The position numbers and the translations under genes were made by a program. A stretch of DNA of 64,000 bases from RUG714 sp964623515 (GTDB lineage: Bacteria; Bacillota; Clostridia; Oscillospirales; Acutalibacteraceae), in contig CAZURV010000007.1 in NCBI GenBank assembly GCA_964623515.1, forward strand, positions 1 through 64,000, in the 5' to 3' direction. The notes beneath the pieces are model-generated. The model was not told the origin of the DNA, ran no database searches, and saw nothing but the letters and a program-made list of their open reading frames with translations. This document shows, piece by piece, positions 15,416 through 24,317 of the stretch. Positions within the stretch are counted from its first letter, which is position 1, and the number at the start of each line of letters is the position of its first letter.

Positions 15416-16552
15416 ATGAAGAAAAAAGTTTTGTTTTTTATAGAAAGCCTTTCCGGGGGCGGAGCAGAAAAAGTCCTTACAGATATTGTTAAGAATATCA
15501 ATAAGGAAAAATTTGATATAACGGTCGGCACGGTTTCAGATAACGGTATATATGTGCAGGAAGTGAAAAAACAGTGCAGGTATTTTTCTGTTTGTTCTTA
15601 TGCCGATTATGAAGCGGGCGGAATCAGAAAACTGCTTTTTTCTTTTAAGTATAAGCTTTTATATTCGCTGCCCGCAAAATGGTCATACAGATTGTTTGTT
15701 AAGGGCGTTTACGATACGCAGGTCGCTTTTGTTGAGGGATTCGCAACAAAGCTTATTTCTGCCTCACCGGATAAAAAATCAAAAAAACTTGCATGGGTTC
15801 ATATCGATATGAGTAGCAATCCTTATGCCGATTCCTGCTATAAAAGTTTAGACGAACATATCAGTACATATCAGCGCTTTGATAAAATATTATGTGTTTC
15901 GCAGTCCGTTAAGGCAGCGTTTTGCAGTAAATTTGGGATAACGGAAAACGTTGAGATTCAGTACAATCCTGTAGACAGTGAGGAAATCATCCGTAAATCG
16001 GCGGAACCGATTGATTTTGCGTTTGATAAAAACAAACTTAATTTCGTAACGGTCGGCAGGCTTGCCTATCAGAAGGGGTATGATAGACTGCTTAAAACCG
16101 TCTGCAGGCTTAAAAACGACGGATATACATTCTGTATACATGTTCTCGGAGACGGCGAAAAAAGAGTATCGCTTGAATCCTATGTCCGCGAAAATCATCT
16201 TGAAGGCCATGTTGTTTTTCATGGATACCATACGAATCCTTATAAATATGTGGCTAAGTGTGACGCATTTATCTGTTCGTCATACGCCGAGGGATTCAGT
16301 ACGGCGGCAACAGAAAGCATCGTGCTGGGCAAACCCGTATTAACTGTGGAGTGCGCCGGTATGCGTGAACTGTTCGGAGGGAAGAACTGCGGAATTATAA
16401 CCGAAAATACCGATGAAGCGCTTTACGGTATGCTAAAGCGTATTCTTGATAATCCCGGGGAACTGGATTCTTTTAATGACGGAATAAATGTACGAAAAAA
16501 AGATTTTGATATAACGAAAAGAATTGCGGAAGCGGAGCACTTATTATCATGA
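15416..16552 (+). CDS. GT4-family glycosyltransferase, first of a tandem pair
   Basis: The 378-residue enzyme has KVLFFIESLSGGGAEKVL at the N-terminus, a VTVGRLAYQKGYDRLL strand at about 203-218 and EGFSTAATESIVLGKPVL as the donor-binding motif. It shares many identical blocks with the next gene (KLAWVHIDM, RFDKILCVSQSV, VQYNP-like), so the pair arose by duplication. It starts one base after the previous stop and ends with ATGA overlapping the next start, so translation is coupled. Confidence 0.85.
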   Translation: MKKKVLFFIESLSGGGAEKVLTDIVKNINKEKFDITVGTVSDNGIYVQEVKKQCRYFSVCSYADYEAGGIRKLLFSFKYKLLYSLPAKWSYRLFVKGVYDTQVAFVEGFATKLISASPDKKSKKLAWVHIDMSSNPYADSCYKSLDEHISTYQRFDKILCVSQSVKAAFCSKFGITENVEIQYNPVDSEEIIRKSAEPIDFAFDKNKLNFVTVGRLAYQKGYDRLLKTVCRLKNDGYTFCIHVLGDGEKRVSLESYVRENHLEGHVVFHGYHTNPYKYVAKCDAFICSSYAEGFSTAATESIVLGKPVLTVECAGMRELFGGKNCGIITENTDEALYGMLKRILDNPGELDSFNDGINVRKKDFDITKRIAEAEHLLS

Positions 16553-17664
16553 AAAAAGTTGCGGTAGTGATAAACAGTTTATACGGAGGCGGAGCCGAAA
16601 GGATTCTGCAGACCGTTTTAAAGAACATTGACACTTCAAAATATGATATAACGCTTTACTCTCTGCATAAATCCGAAAAAAATTATACATGTTATGATTT
16701 TGATAAAATTAAATATAAATATATTTTCAGCGGCAATGGCTTTTTCAATAAGCTGAAAGGCAAGTTATTTCATCTTTTGCCCGCGCGTGTATTCCGTATG
16801 TTATATATGCGGGGAAAATATGATACGGAGATTTCGTTTATTGAGGGAGAAAGCACAAAACTTGTCTCGGGTGCAGGCAGTAAAACCAAAAAAATTGCAT
16901 GGGTTCATATTGATTTAAAAGAAAATCCCTGGACTGATTTTTTATATAAATCTCCGGCGCAGGAAGCTGCTGTTTACAGGAGGTTTGATAAGATATTGTG
17001 TGTATCGGAAAGCGTAAGAAAGGCGTTTGAAGAAAAATATGATGTTAACAACTGTAAAGTAGAAGTACATTACAACCCATATGATAAAGATTTTATGCTG
17101 AAAAAGGCCGGTGAGGAAACAGATATTGTTCTGAACAGGCATGTTTTACAGATTATTACAGCGGGCAGGCTGGTTCACCAAAAGGGTTACGACAGACTTC
17201 TTCGGGCTGTAAAGCGCCTGAAATCAGAGGGTTACGGTTTTGAACTTCATATTATGGGAAGCGGTGAAGAGAAGAAAAATTTCGAACAATATATTGAAGA
17301 GAACAAGCTTGAAAAAACGGTTTATCTCCATGGATTCACGGAAAATGTTTATCCTGTTATGAAGCAGGGAGATTTGTTTATCTGTTCCTCAAGGACTGAG
17401 GGCTATAGTACTGTTGTTGCCGAATCCTTGATTATGGGACTTCCGGTTGTAAGCACGGCATGCGCAGGTGCGGACGAATTGCTCGGCGGAGGGCAGTACG
17501 GAATGATTGTGCCTAACAGTGAAGAGGGCATATATGAAGGATTAAAAAATGTGCTTGCTTCGGGGAATATTCTTGAACAAATGAAAACAATGGCTGAAAA
17601 AGGTGCCGAGCGATTTGATTTGGTTTCCAATATAAAACAGATTGAGAGTATCATTGATGCGTAA
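16549..17664 (+). CDS. GT4-family glycosyltransferase, second of a tandem pair
   Basis: A 371-residue paralogue of the preceding enzyme: KVAVVINSLYGGGAERIL, KIAWVHIDLKENPWTD, RFDKILCVSESV, ITAGRLVHQKGYDRLL and EGYSTVVAESLIMGLPVV line up block for block. It presumably adds a related sugar in the next step of the same glycan. It overlaps both neighbours (4 bases upstream, 8 bases downstream). Confidence 0.85.
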   Translation: MKKVAVVINSLYGGGAERILQTVLKNIDTSKYDITLYSLHKSEKNYTCYDFDKIKYKYIFSGNGFFNKLKGKLFHLLPARVFRMLYMRGKYDTEISFIEGESTKLVSGAGSKTKKIAWVHIDLKENPWTDFLYKSPAQEAAVYRRFDKILCVSESVRKAFEEKYDVNNCKVEVHYNPYDKDFMLKKAGEETDIVLNRHVLQIITAGRLVHQKGYDRLLRAVKRLKSEGYGFELHIMGSGEEKKNFEQYIEENKLEKTVYLHGFTENVYPVMKQGDLFICSSRTEGYSTVVAESLIMGLPVVSTACAGADELLGGGQYGMIVPNSEEGIYEGLKNVLASGNILEQMKTMAEKGAERFDLVSNIKQIESIIDA

Positions 17665-18709
17665 ATTAAGTGTTATAATTCCTGTTTATAACAGTGAAAA
17701 ATATTTGGATAAATGTATCGGCAGTGTTTTGCAGAATGATTTTGAAGATTTTGAACTGATTTTGATAGATGACGGTTCAACTGATAAAAGCGGCGAAATA
17801 TGTGATGCTTATGCGGCGCATGATCAGAGAATAGTTGTTTCTCATCAGCGTAACGGCGGGGTTTCCAAGGCGCGCAATTCCGGAATAGATTTGGCGCAGT
17901 CCGATTATGTCTTGTTTATTGACAGTGATGATTATATCCCCAAAAATTATTTGTCTTCTTTGTTTAATCACATTGAACAGGGATACGATCTTGCATTGTG
18001 CAGCGTAAGGCATTTCTATCTTAACGGAGATGTTTCGGATAACTGTGCCTGCGAATGTGAAATAGATTTTTCGAATATTTCAGCTGATGATAAAACAATT
18101 TTCTTGGAACTGAACAGGCAGTATCTGCTGTACGGTCCGGTCAATAAAATATATAAAAAGAGCATTCTAACGGATTATAAAATATCCTTTCCTGAGGATA
18201 TGTCTTACGGTGAGGATTTAATCTTTAACTTTGCCTATCTCAACCATTGCCGTAATTTGATTTACAGGCATGAACCAGTGTATTTTTACTGCAATCAGAA
18301 TGATTCTTCGTTAAGCTCTGTTTACCGTTCCGATCGGTTTTGGAATGAAATCAGAATATCGGAGACGATAGACGCTTTTTTTGAAGAAAAAGGGCTGAAA
18401 AGTAAAGAATATGAGGCGTTTATAAGCCACCGTATTTTTGACAGTGCATATAATCACATATGCGGATATTGGAACAGGGAGTGTACGCTGTCATTAAAAG
18501 AAAAACTTTCCGAAATAAAAAAGATTCTTAACAATAAAAGCGTTGTCAGGTGTCTTGAGCTGTATGATTTTTCACAGTATCCCGGTATAGACGTTTCACT
18601 TATGAAGAAAAAACGCGGCGCGTTGTTTTTCTTTATGCATTCTTTGATTCTGAAAGCGCATTCTCTGCGTAAGGCGACGGGAGCCGAACACAATGCGCCG
18701 AACGCTTGA
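17657..18709 (+). CDS. GT2-family glycosyltransferase
   Basis: The 350-residue GT-A enzyme begins MRKLSVIIPVYNSEKYLDKC and carries the family motifs ILIDDGSTDKSGEIC, NGGVSKARNSGI and the metal-binding VLFIDSDDYI within the first 105 residues. A YGEDLIFNFAYL segment at about 183-194 matches the acceptor-side ED motif. The start at 17657 has a normal MRKLSV opening; the frame extends five codons further upstream into the previous gene. It completes the glycan-assembly set. Confidence 0.88.
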   Translation: MRKLSVIIPVYNSEKYLDKCIGSVLQNDFEDFELILIDDGSTDKSGEICDAYAAHDQRIVVSHQRNGGVSKARNSGIDLAQSDYVLFIDSDDYIPKNYLSSLFNHIEQGYDLALCSVRHFYLNGDVSDNCACECEIDFSNISADDKTIFLELNRQYLLYGPVNKIYKKSILTDYKISFPEDMSYGEDLIFNFAYLNHCRNLIYRHEPVYFYCNQNDSSLSSVYRSDRFWNEIRISETIDAFFEEKGLKSKEYEAFISHRIFDSAYNHICGYWNRECTLSLKEKLSEIKKILNNKSVVRCLELYDFSQYPGIDVSLMKKKRGALFFFMHSLILKAHSLRKATGAEHNAPNA

Positions 18710-18849
18710 CTTCGGCGTATTTTCACTTTCTCACCGCCGACGGTCGACAGCCTGTTTGCCGCCTAAAAATCAAAATCATCCGAAATCCCTCGCTTTAAAA
18801 AGTTTCAGGCTGATTGTAAATAATTTTAATTTTTCTGAAAGGACTGTAT

Positions 18850-20010
18850 ATGAAAACCGTTTTTTTTGTTTTGCTTATCCTCTTTGCCGCGGTATCTCTG
18901 ATTATATTTGCCGTGGATTTGATTTTTTATTTGACCGAAAATTATTCGCGCTTTCATATCGGCAGATGGAACAGTGATTATTCCTGGCAGGAAGCGGTGA
19001 TTAAAAAAGCCAAAAAATGGGCTTTGAAAACGCCGGTTGTAAGGAAAAGCGATAACTCGCGTTATATGAGTTTTGATATTTTGAGCGGAAAATACCGCAG
19101 CGAAAATATTCAGTCTTGGCAGACCGCGCCCCTTATATTAACGCTCTTTTCGGATAAGGATACGGACGGCTGCCGTAAAGCGGTAAATGAATATATAGAC
19201 AAATCGGGAAACTGGAAAAAAGTTCCCGAAAATATTGATTCCGCTGTTTTAGCATATGCGATTTTGAAAACCGAATCTGATACGAAACGAATCAAACCCG
19301 CAATGGATAAAATGGTAGAAATCATATGCGGATATATTGATGACAACGGTTTGCTTTCTTACAGGGGCGGAAGCCATAAATATGTGGACACGATTGGTCT
19401 TGTATGTCCGTTTTTATGTCTTTATGCCACAGTTTACAATAAACACGAATATGAAAGAATTGCGTACCGTCAGATTGAATTTTATAATTCCTGCGGTTTA
19501 TTACATGGAACGTTTATTCCATGCCATGCAGTGGATTCGGAAAGCAAGCTCCCTTTAGGAGTTTACGGCTGGGGAAGAGGTTGCGCATGGTATATTTTAG
19601 GTATTGTAGATAGTTGGTCTGCCTTAATAGACGGAGAAATCAAATCAAAAATAAAAGGTCTGCTCAAACGGATTGCGGATTATTATATGGATTTTCAGCA
19701 TAACGATGGCGGTTTCGGAAGTATGGTTCAAATTTATGGAACTTATGACAGTTCGGTAACTGCCGTTATGGCATATTTTTATATGAAATGCTATCATGTT
19801 TTTACAGATGAATCTTATCTGCGAACTGCGGAAAAATGTATGCGAAAATTAAAGAGTGTAACCAAAATAAACGGCTCGGTTGATTTGTGTCAGGGAGACA
19901 CAAAGGGGATAGGCGTTATGTCTCACCATTATGGAATCATGCCTTTTGCACAGGGGTATACGGCTCTTGCTGTTCAGGAGTACAGAAACATAAAAACAGA
20001 TAAGGCTTAA
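18850..20010 (+). CDS. membrane-anchored GH105/GH88-like glycoside hydrolase
   Basis: This 386-residue protein has an N-terminal membrane helix (about 3-28), so its catalytic part should face outward. The remainder looks like an alpha/alpha six-barrel of the unsaturated-uronyl or rhamnogalacturonyl hydrolase type: NIDSAVLAYAILK, YVDTIGLVCPFLCLYA, the YGWGRGCAWYILGIVDSW segment at about 243-260, and a NDGGFGSMVQIYGTYDSSVTA region. It follows the glycan operon by 140 bases and is closed by a strong terminator. It may trim the exported glycan or act on a host or diet polysaccharide. The family placement is moderate. Confidence 0.65.
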   Translation: MKTVFFVLLILFAAVSLIIFAVDLIFYLTENYSRFHIGRWNSDYSWQEAVIKKAKKWALKTPVVRKSDNSRYMSFDILSGKYRSENIQSWQTAPLILTLFSDKDTDGCRKAVNEYIDKSGNWKKVPENIDSAVLAYAILKTESDTKRIKPAMDKMVEIICGYIDDNGLLSYRGGSHKYVDTIGLVCPFLCLYATVYNKHEYERIAYRQIEFYNSCGLLHGTFIPCHAVDSESKLPLGVYGWGRGCAWYILGIVDSWSALIDGEIKSKIKGLLKRIADYYMDFQHNDGGFGSMVQIYGTYDSSVTAVMAYFYMKCYHVFTDESYLRTAEKCMRKLKSVTKINGSVDLCQGDTKGIGVMSHHYGIMPFAQGYTALAVQEYRNIKTDKA

Positions 20011-20032
20011 ATTAAAATTATTGAATAACAGT

Positions 20033-20080
20033 AACGTTTTTTCATCATACTTGTTTATGAAAAAACGTTTTTTATTTTTA
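20033..20080 (+). terminator. terminator of the glycan cluster
   Basis: AACGTTTTTTCAT and ATGAAAAAACGTT form a perfect 13 bp stem, followed by TTTTATTTTTA. It lies 22 bases after the stop of the hydrolase gene. Confidence 0.9.
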
Positions 20081-20109
20081 AGACGGTCCGTCAAAAGAGG
20101 AATTTGAAT

Positions 20110-20284
20110 ATAACTTATTCGCCAATGTCCCCCGCCTCTTAGGCGGCAGGGTCCGTTTCAGAATTTCAGCGGGAGATTATCTCTCCCGCTGAAACCCTGA
20201 GGAGCGAACGCTCCCTGCGCAGGTTGCAATCGTTCGCAATCCCCGTTTCAAGCGGGCTTGATGGAGCACTGCTCCGATTTAAAT
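20110..20284 (+). repeat. dispersed palindromic repeat, subtype 1, copy D
   Basis: The copy contains TATTCGCCAATGTCCCCCGC, CCTCTTAGGCGGC, a TCAGCGGGAG/CTCCCGCTGA hairpin unique to this copy, GGAGCGAACGCTCC, GCAATCGTTCGCAATCCCCG and GGAGCACTGCTCC. It directly precedes a decayed amidase gene. Confidence 0.85.
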
Positions 20285-20324
20285 GTTATGTTCAGGCGTA
20301 TTTTAAAAGCAGGATGGAAAATGT

Positions 20325-20798
20325 GTGAAACTGCTAAACCATAGTCGCTCCGCCGCGGTGATATACGCGAGAAAATGGGCTTTAAAACGGAATTCGGTAT
20401 ATTCAAATTTTGATAAGCTCGGAGGAGACTGCACCAAATTCGCTTCACAGTGCCTGTTTGCGGGATGTGGTATTATGAATTAAAGATAAGGATGATATTA
20501 TATATCCCTCGGAGAAAGAGTTGCATCGTGGACCGATGCAGATTATCTGCATACATTTCTTTTAAGCAGTCAGCGTATTGGTCCGGTCGCGGTTCCGGTA
20601 TCTCTCAATCAACTTGAAATCGGAGATTTGATTCAGCTTTACAATGGTATGCATTTTTATCATTCTTTACTAGTCTGCGGGTTTGATTCCGGCGAATCTT
20701 TGGTTTGCGCGCATACGGATGATGCTTATATGAAGCCTTTGGGAGAGTACAGCCGTGCCGAAGCTCATGGTATCATAGCCGGAGTTTTAAAATGGTAG
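20325..20798 (+). pseudogene. decayed putative amidase-domain (Amidase_6) gene
   Basis: A GTG-initiated 52-residue frame includes AAVIYARKWALKRN and DKLGGDCTKFASQCLFAG, the N-terminal catalytic Cys region of the putative amidase domain (PF12671 type). It stops at 20481-20483. After two more stops the same frame resumes with ASWTDADYLHTFLLSSQR and continues through LNQLEIGDLIQLYNG, HFYHSLLVCGF and LVCAHTDDAYMKPL to a TAG at 20796-20798. The block from about 20481 to 20500 has lost the WYY-containing link, probably through small insertions or deletions. Intact members are short cell-wall amidase-like proteins. Repeats lie on both sides. Confidence 0.75.
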
Positions 20799-20893
20799 GC
20801 AGGGCGGACCTATAAAGAAGCAGTCTAAGGCGATGATTGGATACAAATATTTTCATTGCCTTTCCGAATAAGCAATTGAGATCTCGCTTTTGA

Positions 20894-20929
20894 CAACAAA
20901 TAAAAGGCTTATCTCATAAGAGATAAGCC
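20894..20929 (-). terminator. terminator of the DUF2804 gene
   Basis: GGCTTATCTC and GAGATAAGCC form a perfect 10 bp stem; on the minus strand it is followed by TTTTATTT. It lies about 170 bases beyond the minus-strand stop at 21103, with a repeat between. Confidence 0.65.
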
Positions 20930-20946
20930 AATTCAAGAGACAAAGC

Positions 20947-21105
20947 CAATTCAATGAGGAAAAAAGCCTGCCTTGTTATTCAATGCGGCGCAGGATAGTG
21001 TCAGCTACCTGAGAAATCAGAGGAAATTATATTCTTCCACTGATTTTAGAAAGGAAGTTCGCCGCCTTAGAGGTGGGCAATTCTTTGCCGAAGCGATATG
21101 TTTTA
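20947..21105 (-). repeat. dispersed palindromic repeat, subtype 2
   Basis: Read on the minus strand: CTTCGGCAAAGAATTGCCCA, CCTCTAAGGCGGCGAACTTC, CTTTCTAAAATCAGTGG, CAGCTGACACT and GCGCCGCATTGAATAACAAG. It is the same subtype as the copies at 2743, 9066, 34425 and 55944, and it lies between the amidase pseudogene and DUF2804. Confidence 0.75.
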
Positions 21106-22143
21106 ATATTTGTTTCTTACATCTTCAGCGAACATAAGCATATCTTTGATTTCCAGCTCTTCGCCGCTGTCAAGCACGCACTTTCCGTTGAGCTTCCCGA
21201 AAACTTGATGCTGATCCGTTATAATAACGAGGGCATTGATTAAATCCGAGCGATCCATTATCGGTGTAAAATCACATTCAAATCTGCCGTCATTTGAAGT
21301 AAATTTCCAGGGCTTCATATACTCTTTATTACCGTTTGCGTCAACGGGAATCCGGAATACAACTTCGTCCAATTTATGCGCTTTTCCGTCATAGAAAATC
21401 ATATTTTCGCTTGCGCTGCTACGATCCGAAAAACCATAGCCGAGATTAAATCCGAACGGTTTGCCGTTAATTCTCTGATTGCCTGATGCCCAGTACCACG
21501 TATTGTCATATGTCCATACGCCGCGTCCCCAGTCCAGTATGCCGAAATCGGTTTCCGGATTGAAGGTATAAACTTTACCGTCGAACGAAACCGAACCGCT
21601 TGCAGGCATGCAGTTGATTTTTTGATTGTAATAAAAATGGTTGGGCTTTTCTGCCCACGGAGTTGCTATACACATAGTATCCATCGGCGGTTGCTCCAAA
21701 ACGATGTTGCATTCGAAAGTTTTGCCGTCTTTAAAATTGTCGTATTTGCAGATGATTCTGCGCTGACCGTCTGTTTTCAGATACTGAAGATCAATTTTTT
21801 TGTTTTTAAAGCAGACATCTCCCGCGCTTGAATCGGCGGGAAGGTTATATTTTCCCATTGGCATAACCGTGATAACCGATGATGTGATTTGGGTGTTTGC
21901 TTTAAAATCAAGAAGCGATACGCTTATCAGACCCAGGTATCCGAGGTCAGAAATTGTGAATGCGGCGGCAAATCCGTCCCCCACTGCAAGATAATAATCC
22001 CATTCCTTAATTCTCCACTTGGGAGCTTTTATTTGGTCTCTGCTGTATTTCCACACAAGCTGTTTCGCAAAACCGGGCTCAGCGATATGACCCTTTGCGT
22101 CCAGCAGTTTCTGAGGTGTGGTTACTTCATGTTGTTTGCCCAT
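21103..22143 (-). CDS. DUF2804 family protein
   Basis: The 346-residue protein matches the DUF2804 family along its length: it opens TTPQKLLDAKGHIAEPGFA, has WRIKEWDYYLAVGDGFA near residue 45, and the GILDWGRGVWTYDNTWYWA segment at about 200-218 with GFNLGYGFSD after it. The fold is related to lipocalin or svf1-like barrels, but the activity is unknown. No signal peptide is present. GGAGG precedes the ATG. It follows yhaM in the same direction across a 146-base gap containing a hairpin. Confidence 0.85.
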   Translation of the reverse strand: MGKQHEVTTPQKLLDAKGHIAEPGFAKQLVWKYSRDQIKAPKWRIKEWDYYLAVGDGFAAAFTISDLGYLGLISVSLLDFKANTQITSSVITVMPMGKYNLPADSSAGDVCFKNKKIDLQYLKTDGQRRIICKYDNFKDGKTFECNIVLEQPPMDTMCIATPWAEKPNHFYYNQKINCMPASGSVSFDGKVYTFNPETDFGILDWGRGVWTYDNTWYWASGNQRINGKPFGFNLGYGFSDRSSASENMIFYDGKAHKLDEVVFRIPVDANGNKEYMKPWKFTSNDGRFECDFTPIMDRSDLINALVIITDQHQVFGKLNGKCVLDSGEELEIKDMLMFAEDVRNKY

Positions 22144-22172
22144 TAGATTTCCTCCATTATATATTTTTTGTG

Positions 22173-22215
22173 ATGCAGGCGGATAAACAGAGTGATTTTA
22201 TCCGCCTGCATTTTT
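22173..22215. other. strong hairpin between yhaM and the DUF2804 gene
   Basis: ATGCAGGCGGATAAA and TTTATCCGCCTGCAT form a perfect 15 bp stem with a nine-base loop. The T run (TTTTTA) follows on the plus strand only, although both flanking genes are on the minus strand, so its use as a terminator is uncertain; it may be an RNA stability or processing element. Confidence 0.55.
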
Positions 22216-22289
22216 ATATGCGGTAAGTTGTGCTTTATAGGGGCGGAATGAAAGTCCCGCCATTCGTTCTGCAAACGCCTGTTTAAAAA

Positions 22290-23273
22290 TTATTTCTTTG
22301 TGTTTTTTAATTCGGCTCTCGGCGGGACAGATAATTTTCTGCCATGATTATAAATTTTTCTGTTTTCAAGCGCCCATTGTTTTTCGGAAAATGAACCGCA
22401 GTTGACATCGTGGATAGCATCGCAAAACTCAAAGAGCGTTGCGTCAAGATTATCAAGAACGGAAAGAACTTCCGCCTCCATGAAAGAGGGCCTTTTCGCC
22501 GCTCCGTATTCCGGAATTCCGTGGTGAGAAATACACATATGTTCCAGAAGTATGGTAGTTTCCCGGGAGGTTCCGAGTGCCTCCGCCGCTTTTTCAACCT
22601 CCATAGCGCCTTTGACCAAATGCCCGACGAGTTCCCCCTGCACGGTATAGCCGTTGGCAAGGCCGAGCGCATTTGTATCCATTTCGTCTATCTTTGCCAG
22701 GTCGTGAACAACAGCGCCCGCTGTGAGCAGTTCTTCGTCAAGAAAAGGATAAACTTCGCATACTCGCTGTGCCATACGGATTATAGACAGTGTGTGGAAG
22801 AGCAGACCGCCTCTTTCTGCATGATGCATATTGACTGCGGCAGGGGCGCTCAGGATTTTATCTGTGCGTTTGGCAAGCAGATATTTAACGATTTCGGCAA
22901 GTTCTTCATCTTCAAATCCGTCAATCAGCGAATAAATTTCGCCAAGCATCCAGTTGCTGTCCACAGGGCTGCTTGCAACAAGAGATGAAATATCACAGTC
23001 ATCCGCCTCTGTTATCGGCCTTATCTGTGCGATTCGGAACTGATCCTTGTCTCGGTATACTTCAAGAGAACCGCGTACTTTCACAGGCATATTTGCATGA
23101 AGGCATTTATGCTTTGTTTCATCATAATCCCAAAGCTTCGCAGAGATTTCACCGCTTTCATCGGAAAGAACCATATCGAGATACGGTTTTCCGTTTTTTG
23201 TTGTTTTTTTATCTGTGGATTTTATAAGGCAAAATCCATCCTGCATTCCGTTGGACAGTTCATTAAATTTCAT
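22290..23273 (-). CDS. yhaM: 3'-5' exoribonuclease YhaM
   Basis: The 327-residue protein has the YhaM order: an OB-fold nucleic-acid-binding domain at about 1-90 (KNGKPYLDMVLSDESGEISA, RGSLEVYRDKDQFRIAQI), a linker helix, and an HD metal-dependent nuclease domain from about 150 (AERGGLLFHTLSIIRMAQ, then GAVVHDLAKIDEM, and later CISHHGIPEYG). It trims RNA and, in some species, DNA from the 3' end in the cytoplasm. The length is normal. An extended -10 type promoter lies directly upstream. Confidence 0.9.
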   Translation of the reverse strand: MKFNELSNGMQDGFCLIKSTDKKTTKNGKPYLDMVLSDESGEISAKLWDYDETKHKCLHANMPVKVRGSLEVYRDKDQFRIAQIRPITEADDCDISSLVASSPVDSNWMLGEIYSLIDGFEDEELAEIVKYLLAKRTDKILSAPAAVNMHHAERGGLLFHTLSIIRMAQRVCEVYPFLDEELLTAGAVVHDLAKIDEMDTNALGLANGYTVQGELVGHLVKGAMEVEKAAEALGTSRETTILLEHMCISHHGIPEYGAAKRPSFMEAEVLSVLDNLDATLFEFCDAIHDVNCGSFSEKQWALENRKIYNHGRKLSVPPRAELKNTKK

Positions 23274-23315
23274 AATTGCTCCCGGATTCTCTATAATTTT
23301 ATATTTACTACAACC

Positions 23316-23344
23316 AGTTTAGCATAGTTTTTTATGTTTTTCAA
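23316..23344 (-). promoter_or_regulatory. promoter for yhaM
   Basis: On the minus strand TTGAAA (23339-23344) and TAAACT (23316-23321) are 17 bases apart, and TGC precedes the -10 box. Confidence 0.5.
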
Positions 23345-23349
23345 TACAA

Positions 23350-23566
23350 GGTTTAAGCTGAATAGGGATAAAAGGGCTTTGGAAAGTCAAATGATTCATA
23401 TGCTTGTTTAAAACCCTTGAAATATGGCAATATTCCCGCATTTTTAAACTGCGTTTCAAAAATTTTTGCCATACAAACTGACCTGCCCCTGAAATAAGTG
23501 CACTTTTGAAATATATCGAAAAAAGTCGTCATGAAGATGTTTCTTCCTTATTTGTTTTAAACAAGC
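23350..23566 (+). repeat. about 220 bp element with inverted ends, copy 1
   Basis: It shares with 24318-24540 an ordered series of blocks: GGTTTA, ATAGGGAnAAAAG, TTTGGAAnGnC, CTTGTTTAAA, CTTGAAATA, TATTCC and CCTGAAAT. Inside it, GCTTGTTTAAAAC (23402-23414) and GTTTTAAACAAGC (23554-23566) are a perfect 13 bp inverted repeat enclosing about 140 bases. A small inner hairpin (AATAT-GGCA-ATATT, 23421-23434) is kept in copy 2 with a compensating base pair. It ends 11 bases before the trmL promoter. Confidence 0.7.
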
Positions 23567-23576
23567 TTTAAAGCAT

Positions 23577-23605
23577 TTGCTAAAGATTTGAAAATATGGT
23601 AAAAT
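23577..23605 (+). promoter_or_regulatory. promoter for trmL
   Basis: TTGCTA (23577-23582) and TAAAAT (23600-23605) are 17 bases apart, with TGG before the -10 box (extended -10). The trmL start is about 100 bases downstream. Confidence 0.55.
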
Positions 23606-23706
23606 TTACAAGTAAAAAAGGGGAAGACTCGTATTCAGCGCTTTTATGTTCCGTTTGACTTTTGGAGGAAGCATCGGCTGCATTTGCTGATTATTAAGGG
23701 AGAATT

Positions 23707-24201
23707 ATGAAAATATTAAATATTGTTTTGCTGGAACCGCAGATTCCGCAGAATACGGGGAATATTGCAAGAACCTGCGCCTGTACCGGAGCGAGGCTTC
23801 ATCTGATTGAACCGATGGGATTTCATCCCGACGATAAAAAGCTAAAACGCGCAGGTCTTGATTATTGGAAATTTCTCGATATAAGTTATTATGAAGACTG
23901 GGAGGATTTTGAAAGCCAAAACCCGGGCAATTATTATTTCTTTTCCACAAAAGCACAGAATAGATACTGTGATAAAATATATAAAGACAATTGTTATCTC
24001 GTTTTCGGGAGGGAAGACGCCGGGCTTCCCGAAGAATTGCTCAAATCGCATCCCGAAACATGTGTCCGTCTGCCGATGCAGGACAGCTGCCGCAGCCTTA
24101 ATCTTTCCAATTCGGTGGCAGCGGGCGTTTATGAGGTTTTAAGGCAGTGGGATTTTCCGCACCTAAAGGAAAACGGGGAACTGAAAAAGTATAAATGGTG
24201 A
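23707..24201 (+). CDS. trmL: tRNA (cytidine(34)-2'-O)-methyltransferase TrmL
   Basis: This SPOUT-class enzyme methylates the 2'-O of the wobble base of tRNALeu isoacceptors using S-adenosylmethionine. At 164 residues it has the compact TrmL size. Motifs are clear: LLEPQIPQNTGNIARTCA at the N-terminus, YLVFGREDAGLPEELL at about 98-113, and the knot region CRSLNLSNSVAAGVYEVLRQ at about 130-149. GGGAG precedes the ATG. It is a single gene between the two 220 bp elements. Confidence 0.93.
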   Translation: MKILNIVLLEPQIPQNTGNIARTCACTGARLHLIEPMGFHPDDKKLKRAGLDYWKFLDISYYEDWEDFESQNPGNYYFFSTKAQNRYCDKIYKDNCYLVFGREDAGLPEELLKSHPETCVRLPMQDSCRSLNLSNSVAAGVYEVLRQWDFPHLKENGELKKYKW

Positions 24202-24263
24202 GATTGTATAAAAACAGAAATAAAAACTTTGAAAGTTTGTTAAATAGTTGAACCGCTTATATC

Positions 24264-24292
24264 TTGAAAAAACGGGAATTATGGGTTAAAAT
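24264..24292 (+). promoter_or_regulatory. candidate promoter for the pgk operon
   Basis: TTGAAA (24264-24269) and TAAAAT (24287-24292) are 17 bases apart. If used, the second 220 bp element would lie inside a 5' untranslated leader of about 280 bases ahead of pgk. Confidence 0.5.
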
Positions 24293-24317
24293 AAATATGT
24301 AAAAATATTTCAGTTAA

